A DNA stretch of 64,000 bases, from positions 62,001 to 126,000 of the forward strand of contig JXTB01000094.1 in NCBI GenBank assembly GCA_002914805.1, written 5' to 3'. Position numbers and translations under genes: made by a program. The notes below the pieces were generated by a model, which made no database searches, had not been told where the DNA came from, and saw nothing but the letters and a program-made list of their open reading frames with translations. Shown one piece after another: positions 57,621-64,000 of the stretch (positions are counted from its first letter, which is position 1; every line of letters starts with the position of its first letter). This DNA is from Parasponia andersonii (Eukaryota > Streptophyta > Magnoliopsida > Rosales > Cannabaceae).

Positions 57621-57849
57621 CCTCATCTTTTTATTTACCGATGGAGAAAGGAACTCGACATTGTTGTGTCACCTTTATTTCACCGACATCCTTGATCCAG
57701 CCAATGCGATACGGCACAGTATATGGTTGGGTTGGCAGTTGTAACTTATCCACCATAGTCTTTGATACTATATTCTCGCTACTCCCACTATCAATGATAA
57801 GATCACACACTCGTTGTTCAATTTTACAATGAGTCTTGAAGATGTTGTG
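57621..57849 (-). pseudogene. Aspartic protease of element E
   Basis: Minus-strand VCDLIIDSGSSENIVSK carries the Asp-Ser-Gly active site (about 57770-57820). [14 protein letters not shown] follows at 57560-57600. A TAA near 57630 interrupts the frame between them. Confidence 0.83.
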
Positions 57850-59085
57850 TTATTGCATATCTTTTTCCTTCTTTGGTGTATACATCAATCGTCCTATCAC
57901 CAAGGAAATACCTTCATCTCTATAAATGACTTCCTCAGGTTTAACTTCATCTACGTACTCCTCATTCTCGAAATATGTCTCGTCTCTTTCGATGTTGTCA
58001 TCATGTGTGGTTAGATTAACGGGTCTGTTCTTATGACATTGATTTGAATAGTGGCATGTTTGTCTACAACAATAACATTTATTACCTCTCGGGACTGTAT
58101 AAGGGTTGTTAGTATTGTTGTTGGCTACTTCTCTTTGCGGTCGAGCGGTTGGTTGGTTGTGAGAAGGAGTTGGTTTTACTACTTCATCGTGTGGTCTTTC
58201 CATGGCCTTCATTTTGCTCAAATCAGATCTTTATGGTGGTGAAGAGGATTGTGCAGTTGTTGGATTGCAATTTGTCCTTTTGTTGAGTTGAGTTTTAATT
58301 TTCAAAGCGAGTTGAATTGTGCTAGACAAAGTATTATGAGATTGTTTGAATACCTCGTCTTGTATGTTTGTATGAAGTCCATCAATGAATCTTGAAATCT
58401 TTTGACTTTTAGATTCACGAATGTCGACTCGGACAGCCAGTTTGTGAAACTCGGTTACATATTCTTGTATTGTCCGATATACTTGTCGGTAATGTTGATA
58501 TCGACTGAAAAGTGCTTGTTCATAATCTGTAGGTAGGAAGTGCTCGATCATCAATTGTTTCATTCGCCGCCAAGTGTGAACTCTGTTTCTCCTTTGCCGA
58601 ATATGTGTCATTTGTAATTGATCCCACCAAGCTAACGCGCCTCCTTTGAGTCGATAAGCCATCAATTTGACCTTTATGTTTTCTTGCGTACCCTAATATT
58701 CAAAGAACTTCTCCACTTCAGCCAGCCAATCAAGGAATTCTTCAATCACGAATAAACCATTAAATTACGGATTCTCGATCTTCATATGGTAGTCATTTTG
58801 CCGAGGTCCTTGGTTGTTTTCGGGCATGGCTGGTCCCTCATCATCTTCACTAGAATCTTCATCTTTGAAAAGTTGATTTTGATGCCACCTAAAATTTCCA
58901 AGAGGATCAACTTCGTCACGTCTTCGTTGCTCATAATTGTTGTTTCATCCCCCAAGAAGGTGTTGAGTTAAATTCATAAGCATCGTCTCTAGATTCTGTA
59001 ATCTTCTATCAAGTGCACATACAGACTTCTTTATTGCGAACTCTTCCACATCGGGATTTTGTTGGCTAGACTCTCCGTCCGACAT
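57850..59085 (-). pseudogene. Gag of element E
   Basis: Begins at ATG 59085 (MSDGESSQQNPD). The capsid part is in 58231-58665 (ALAWWDQLQ, EYVTEFHKLAVRVD). The zinc knuckle CYCCRQTCHYSNQC (CX2CX4HX4C) is near 58035-58080, with Cys where Gly is usual before the His. Stops occur near 58950, 58765 and 58690. Confidence 0.87.
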
Positions 59086-59580
59086 TTTTTTTTTTTACTT
59101 TTTACTTTTTTTTTTTTTGCTTTTAAGGAAAGAAAATAGTACAAACTTTTAAAAGTAAAGAAAGATAGAATTACTTTTTTTTACTTTTATTTTTATTTAT
59201 TTTTATTTTTGTTTTACTCTTATAGGAAAGAAAATAGTACAAACTCTTAAAAGTAAAGAAAAATAAAACTCTCAAAAATCTAAACAATAAAAAAATATAA
59301 AACTTACAAAAATGTATATATTACCTTAAAGGAATGAAACAAGTTCTCCAAGGTAGAAACCTTGATATACACCCTCTTTTTTTTTTTTTTTTTTTTCTGG
59401 AAACAAAGACAGTGTATGGAAGGGTTATATGTGTATGTATGGTAAATAATTGTTGTAGGAAGGTGATAGTAAGGATTTAATAACGAAGGTGATGATGAAA
59501 TAAGGAGATTTTTTTTTTTTTTTTTATGGAAATAGTGTAGAGTGACGGTAACAGAAAAGCTATGTCTGATACAGAGGTAG

Positions 59581-59594
59581 GCTCTGCTATCAAT
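59581..59594 (-). promoter_or_regulatory. Primer-binding site of element E
   Basis: The minus strand directly after the 5' LTR end (...CTGCGTCA) reads ATTGATAGCAGAGCC. Apart from two or three bases this is the TGGTATCAGAGCC complementary to initiator-methionine tRNA. Confidence 0.65.
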
Positions 59595-60019
59595 TGACGC
59601 AGCAGATTACTGAATTTCGCTCTAACTTGCGTTCTCACAACGAGAAGAGAAATAAACAAAATTCTCAAAGAGAATTTAGAAGAGAAAACTAAGATTGTGA
59701 TTGAAGATTGGATGATTATAACTCTTGCCAATGAAGTCAATTTATACAAGTTTAGGATTAATCTAAATCATCCAAAAAAATAATTCTAAGAAACTTATAA
59801 CCATATACTTAGCAACTACCAACCAAACATACTTAAAATAAACAAATTGTTCACCTAACACACTTCAAATAAACAAACTAAATAATCTAACACGTTTCAA
59901 AAAAAATAAGTCTACAATAGCTAGCATATAAAAATATTCTACCAACCAATAGAATGTTCATTAGATAGGGTTTTGAAATTTGCTTTGGGTCATGGACGTG
60001 GGCTGCTGCTGCTCCGTCA
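59595..60019 (-). repeat. 5' LTR of element E
   Basis: 425 bp; minus strand starts TGACGGAGCAGC and ends CTGCGTCA. It aligns with the LTR at 54297-54778 with many scattered differences, so the insertion is not recent. Confidence 0.92.
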
Positions 60020-60977
60020 AAGCAAATCGCAGCAGTGTATCCTATTTTTCCGCAGACTTGGCAGGTGGGTTTGTTGTGGCAACCATTACCTCTGCCCCCT
60101 CGACCACCTCGATGACCATTGACGTGGGAGAAACCACCTCTGTTTTCTTGAGGTCCTGGTGTACCACCCTGTCGTTCTCCTCCAGTGGTCACAACATTGG
60201 CAGTGGCAATGTGAAGTTCGATGTTGGCAGCAACACTATGTTGTTCTAAACGATTTTCATGGTTCAGCGGAAGGGAATACACCTCCTGCAGTGCCAGAGC
60301 ATCATGATGAGAGGTTACATTCACCACAACAGAGTCATATTCAGACACTATACAAGCAAGACGGTAGAGAACCAGGTCATCTTCTCTAATGAATTGGCCA
60401 GTAACAGCCAAATTCTCTGCAGTATTCTTCATTTTTTGAAAAAATTCAGTAATGGCCATTAAGCCCTTTCGTGCTGTCTATAGTTGGGTTCGCAGCTGCA
60501 AGACTCTAGCTCTTGTTGAGATAAGAAGAGTCTTTCAATAGTAGCCTAAGCCTCGTTGGCTGTCAAACAACCAACAACTTGACCGAGGATGCCTTCGGTC
60601 ATTGATGAAAGCAACCAACTGAGTAATAATTAGTCAAGGCGATGCCATTGAAGAAAGGCAGGAATGAGAACCATACGAGCGACATTTTCCTATGTCACTG
60701 TGATCCACTTCGGTGGGCATTCTTTTGTGCCGAGCAGCAGGCCGCCAAGGTCGTGGCCGCGTACTGCTGGTACCACCAGCGACTTCCAAAGAAGGAAGTT
60801 GTTACCATCAAGTTTGATGGGTAGGATATGGTTAAGGTTGGTGGGGAAAGGGTTTGTTGGAGTGTTTTCTAGAAGAGGGAAATGATTGGTATTAGTTGAG
60901 GTTGATCCGTAAGTATTTGTGTTGTCGCTGGAACTTTGGGTAGAATTATTGGTTTGGATATTATGCGAGTCAGCCAT
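60020..60977 (-). pseudogene. Gag of element C, interrupted by element E
   Basis: ATG at 60977 (MADSHNIQTNNS). The N-terminal copia Gag signature ILPIKLDGNNFLLWKSLVVP is near 60770-60830, and the nucleocapsid part (GGRGGRGNG, then CQVCGKIGYTAAIC) near 60030-60120. The zinc knuckle has Tyr in place of His. Coding sequence resumes at 54291 beyond element E. A stop near 60465 and other changes show decay. Confidence 0.85.
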
Positions 60978-60981
60978 GGCA

Positions 60982-61053
60982 GTGAGGGTTTTAGAGAAAA
61001 TTTCCTTAAAATATGGCGTGAGAGTCTTAGAGAAAATTTCCTTAAAATATGGA
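60982..61053. repeat. 36-bp tandem duplication next to the gag start of element C
   Basis: Two copies (60982-61017 and 61018-61053) of a unit containing TTAGAGAAAATTTCCTTAAA differ at a few bases. They begin only a few bases beyond the start codon of the copia gag, where a leader and LTR would be expected. Confidence 0.88.
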
Positions 61054-62459
61054 GAAAATTTGATTTTTTTAATCGTAAAATTTAAAAATAAATGGAAAAA
61101 AATCTCCTGTCTTAAAATTTTTCTGACAAATTTTAAATTTATTTATGAAAATATCATTTTTTTATAAATTAATAAGATACTTGAGATAATCAAACCAATT
61201 AGATTACTCAAAGTAGTTACTCGAAGTGACCTGATTAGTTACCTTGAATATATTGTATGTTGGAAAAGTAACAATTTTGAAGAACAAGTGTTATATTTCT
61301 AAGTATATTTTAGAAGTATTATTTATCTAAATAAAGTTTAGAAAAATAATATATTTTTAAATAAATCCAGAATTTTTAACCAGATCTTCAAGGGCGTTTA
61401 GCAAATAGCCGAACTGAAATTTGGATCACTATATGAAAAATAGCTATTTTTCAGGCACCATTAAAAAATGGTTGAATTTTGAAAATTAGTTGAAGATGTC
61501 TTTTTATATTTAATATATCAAAATATATTGATTTACTACGTATAAAGTTGCTTTATTTTTTTTTTCTAAAAATTGATTTATTTTTTTAAAAATAAATTAA
61601 TTGAAAAACGTTCATTTATTAAAATAAAATTATAAAAGGCCATTTATTAAACAGATGGAAAATGATCATTTTTTAAAATTGGTTAACAAAAGGACATCTT
61701 TTTATAAATGCCTATTTTTCAATTTTTCGGACTTCGTCCTAGTTCTTTTGTAAGAAGCCCAAAATATAAGTACCTATTTTGGGTTGCGAATGTCAATACA
61801 GATTGGGCTCATATGGTTTATAACCAAAAAAATCAAGAAATTTATACTTAGTACTCGATTTTGTGCATCAGATTTCACAAATTTTCGTTTTTAAATTTTC
61901 AGTTAAAATTCCCATTTTTGTGGTATACGTGTAAAATATGTGTGGTATACATTTATATTGTACATTTTGTTATATGGTTTACATTTATTGTGTAAATTTA
62001 TACTATGGTACCAGTTCATAGATATAATTTTCATGCATGAAATGTATAGCGGTGTACATTCTATGTATAAAATACTTGTGGTTTACACTTTCCAAAAAGG
62101 GTAAAAAAAAATGGGTTTATGAAATAAAGTAAAAGATGGGTATTCATGAAAATATGCTTAGTAAAACGGTTATTTATGAACTTCTTTTTCTCAAAAAACA
62201 ATCCAACTGTTTCATTTGACTATTCCCTGGGCTCCATATAAGGGCCTTTAAGCCATTTAAGCAGCCCAATTAAGCACCCATCTGGTAGCTGGTAGCTGGC
62301 TGACCATGAAAGATTAATCAAAATAGAAGTACACATTCCAAATTAATTTTGGTCCTTTTTTTTTTTCTCTCTCACTTATTATTATTATTATTAGAGAAAT
62401 TATGGTGGATGTCATTTTTTTTCTTTTTACACTTTATTGTATTAAATGTCCGTTTTTCT
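61054..62459. other. AT-rich intergenic stretch
   Basis: No gene, LTR or TIR structure was recognised on either strand. Confidence 0.6.
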
Positions 62460-62483
62460 CTTTTTATAGCTAATTATTTGAGT

Positions 62484-62640
62484 ATTTTTTTTTAAAAGTG
62501 GGGCTTACCTAATGATTACCGCTTACTACAAATTTAAAGAAAAATAACACACACTCTCTACTAAGGTTTGAACTCCTGACCCTTCCAAATCACACACACA
62601 TCCCTCAAGCCTTGGACCAACTAAGCTAGCCCCAGTTGGC
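62484..62640 (-). mobile_element. tRNA-derived SINE with 24-bp target duplications
   Basis: On the minus strand the body starts CCAACTGGGGCTAGCTTAGT. It has an A box TAGCTTAGTTGG (62617-62628) and a B box GAGTTCAAACC (62565-62575), the internal RNA polymerase III promoter, and ends in a run of A (plus-strand T run, 62485-62493). The flanks 62460-62483 and 62641-62664 are the same 24-bp sequence (CTTTTTATAGCTAA...) with one difference. That is a long target duplication typical of LINE-driven retroposition. At 157 bp the length fits plant SINEs. Confidence 0.85.
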
Positions 62641-62664
62641 CTTTTTATAGCTAACTATTTGAGT

Positions 62665-64000
62665 TTATGTATGGGTGAACTGCAAGAAAATAATCTCAAG
62701 TTTGAGTGTTCTGGAATTTAAATCTTAGAGTTTGGACTTTGCAAAAGAATATCCAAGATTAAAATTTTTTGTAAATTAATATTATGGACTGATCTTTTTA
62801 CCAATTTTAGCCAGAAAAAAATAATAATATCTTCTATTAAAATTAGATTAATTCTTATTATTCTTCTTAATTTTTATGATTTATCAGTTAAAGTTATTCA
62901 AAAAATCAACTTGGAATATTAATTTTCAAAAATTCTTAATCTCAAGATATTATTTTGTAAAATCCACATTTCAAGATTGAAATTGTAGAACATCCGAATC
63001 TCAGGATATTTTTTTTTACAGTTATCTTTATGTATTTTTGTATTTTATATTATATATATATACATGTATAATAATTTTAGTTAATGTACTAGTATTTTAT
63101 ATTAAGCACACATATTTTATATTTGATATATATTTAATATATCCACTAATATATCAGTTATTTTGCTACCTTATTTAAAAAATGAACATAACTTTAAGGG
63201 CCAAAAGCTCAGTCATTTTGCTACAAGCCTCTTATTATTTTTCGTAAGACCAAATTTAGGTGGTGCTATATATTACAGTATTACTTGTCAAAGGTTACAA
63301 TCTCAATTGTTTCGTCGCCAACGTAGATTTTGATTCCGGGCGGAACCATGGGAGCTTAGACTATATCCGTATATCCCTTCAATAACAATTCTTGTTCAAA
63401 ATTCTTTGACTTTCTAACTCGCTTCGGGTATTTACATATATTAAGTGCATATTCAAAATTCAATGTCCAATAATTAGAGTGTTGAAAAAAAAATTGTTAT
63501 AATTATTGAACAAAGGTTTTAACTTATAACTTGATGTGTTGAAGAATATTATTATTGTAATCCTTTTCTAAAGGGATATAATTGCAAATTTGCTATTGCG
63601 GAAAAAAAAAAGGTTTATTCATTAAGAACATGTGCTATATGTATAGTCTATAATTTTTTTTTTCAAACGCTAAATATATAGCCTAACATATTTAGCATTA
63701 ATTTAAAATAATAACTGCGTAACTTCTAGCTACGAATATGCATTATTGTAGAGTAGTGGAGAGCCTGAAAAAATAAAATAATAACTTTGATTCAGATCTT
63801 CCACATTTACACACACAAAAAAAAAATCTTGGTTTTTTTGAGGTTCAATCCCACCATTTTATGAGGTTCAATCCCACCTGTGAAACAAACTTAATTGCGA
63901 AAGTAATGCTTACAAATTCGTGTCTAATAAGTAATAATAATATGGTCATTGGAATTATTTTTTTTTACGAAAGTAATGCTTACAAAATCGTGTCTAATAA
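62665..64000. other. AT-rich intergenic stretch with short direct repeats
   Basis: No gene seen. GAGGTTCAATCCCACC occurs twice at about 63840-63880. A 33-bp block (CGAAAGTAATGCTTACAAA...) occurs at about 63898 and again at 63968 up to the window end. Confidence 0.6.

Larger units (their letters stand above)
54297..60019 (-). mobile_element. Element E: complete Ty3/gypsy element nested in copia element C
   Basis: Two LTRs (54297-54778 and 59595-60019) are flanked by the same five bases, AAGCA (54292-54296 and 60020-60024), a target duplication inside the gag of element C. Inside are a primer site, gag, protease, reverse transcriptase, RNase H and integrase on the minus strand. The gene order (integrase last, no second RNase H) and Gag type fit a Ty3/gypsy element outside the Tat group. 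The integrase ends without a chromodomain. Changed catalytic residues and stops make it inactive. Confidence 0.94.
50500..60977 (-). mobile_element. Element C: Ty1/copia retrotransposon interrupted by element E
   Basis: Minus-strand gag (60977-60020), then element E, then protease, integrase, reverse transcriptase and RNase H (54291-51098) in copia order. A polypurine tract (GTTTGAAGGGGGTA, about 50773-50786) marks the start of a 3' LTR that extends left to an undefined point. No matching 5' LTR is seen to the right of 60977, so the element is 5'-truncated or its LTR is lost. Confidence 0.85.

Noticed and set aside
62565..62628. A possible tRNA gene from the A and B boxes
   Set aside because: No cloverleaf or anticodon arm can be drawn, and the A-rich tail and long target duplications identify a SINE.

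Overview
This is nuclear DNA from a flowering plant, most likely a eudicot. It is AT-rich and has many (AT)n runs, short introns with GT-AG ends, one clear single-copy plant gene (a NUDX8-type Nudix hydrolase), and a dense load of Ty3/gypsy and Ty1/copia LTR retrotransposons, most of them decayed. I cannot name the species.

Layout. 1-6423 is a Tat-lineage Ty3/gypsy element on the minus strand (element A), cut by the window start. 7882-12765 is a near full-length Ty1/copia element on the minus strand (B) with a duplicated 3' LTR. 14812-18840 holds the NUDX8-like gene on the minus strand: nine coding exons, an intact 369-residue reading frame and a TATA box. 19208-20666 is a non-autonomous DNA transposon with terminal inverted repeats, a TTA target duplication and an internal minisatellite. 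23942-26047 is an intact-looking eight-exon gene for a Ulp1-like (C48) cysteine protease on the plus strand. Facing it is a plant-mobile-domain (PMD) type pseudogene on the minus strand, whose 3' half is at 27092-28335 and whose 5' half is at about 37780-38171. A 9.4-kb Tat element of the same family as A (element D, plus strand, 28371-37742, TATAG duplicated on both sides) split it. 38517-50160 is a Tat element of another family (F, minus strand) without its 5' LTR. 50500-60977 is a decayed copia element (C, minus strand), broken in its gag by a complete nested Ty3/gypsy element (E, 54297-60019, AAGCA duplicated on both sides). 62484-62640 is a tRNA-type SINE with 24-bp target duplications.

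How it fits together. Elements A, D and F show the Tat plan: gag, protease, reverse transcriptase with RNase H, a second RNase H, then integrase. D and F also carry, between integrase and the 3' LTR, a gene on the opposite strand. In both it has its own TATA box and GT-AG introns. Its product has an N-terminal region like the putative plant transposon protein family (Transposase_28, PF04195) and a C-terminal coiled coil. In F the promoter, leader, start context and poly(A) signal are all visible. I think this antisense transcription unit and the split PMD gene next to a Ulp1-like gene are the most interesting parts of the window.

Nearly every retroelement domain carries stops, frameshifts or changed catalytic residues, so none looks autonomous. 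The genes most likely to be functional are the NUDX8-like gene and possibly the Ulp1-like gene.
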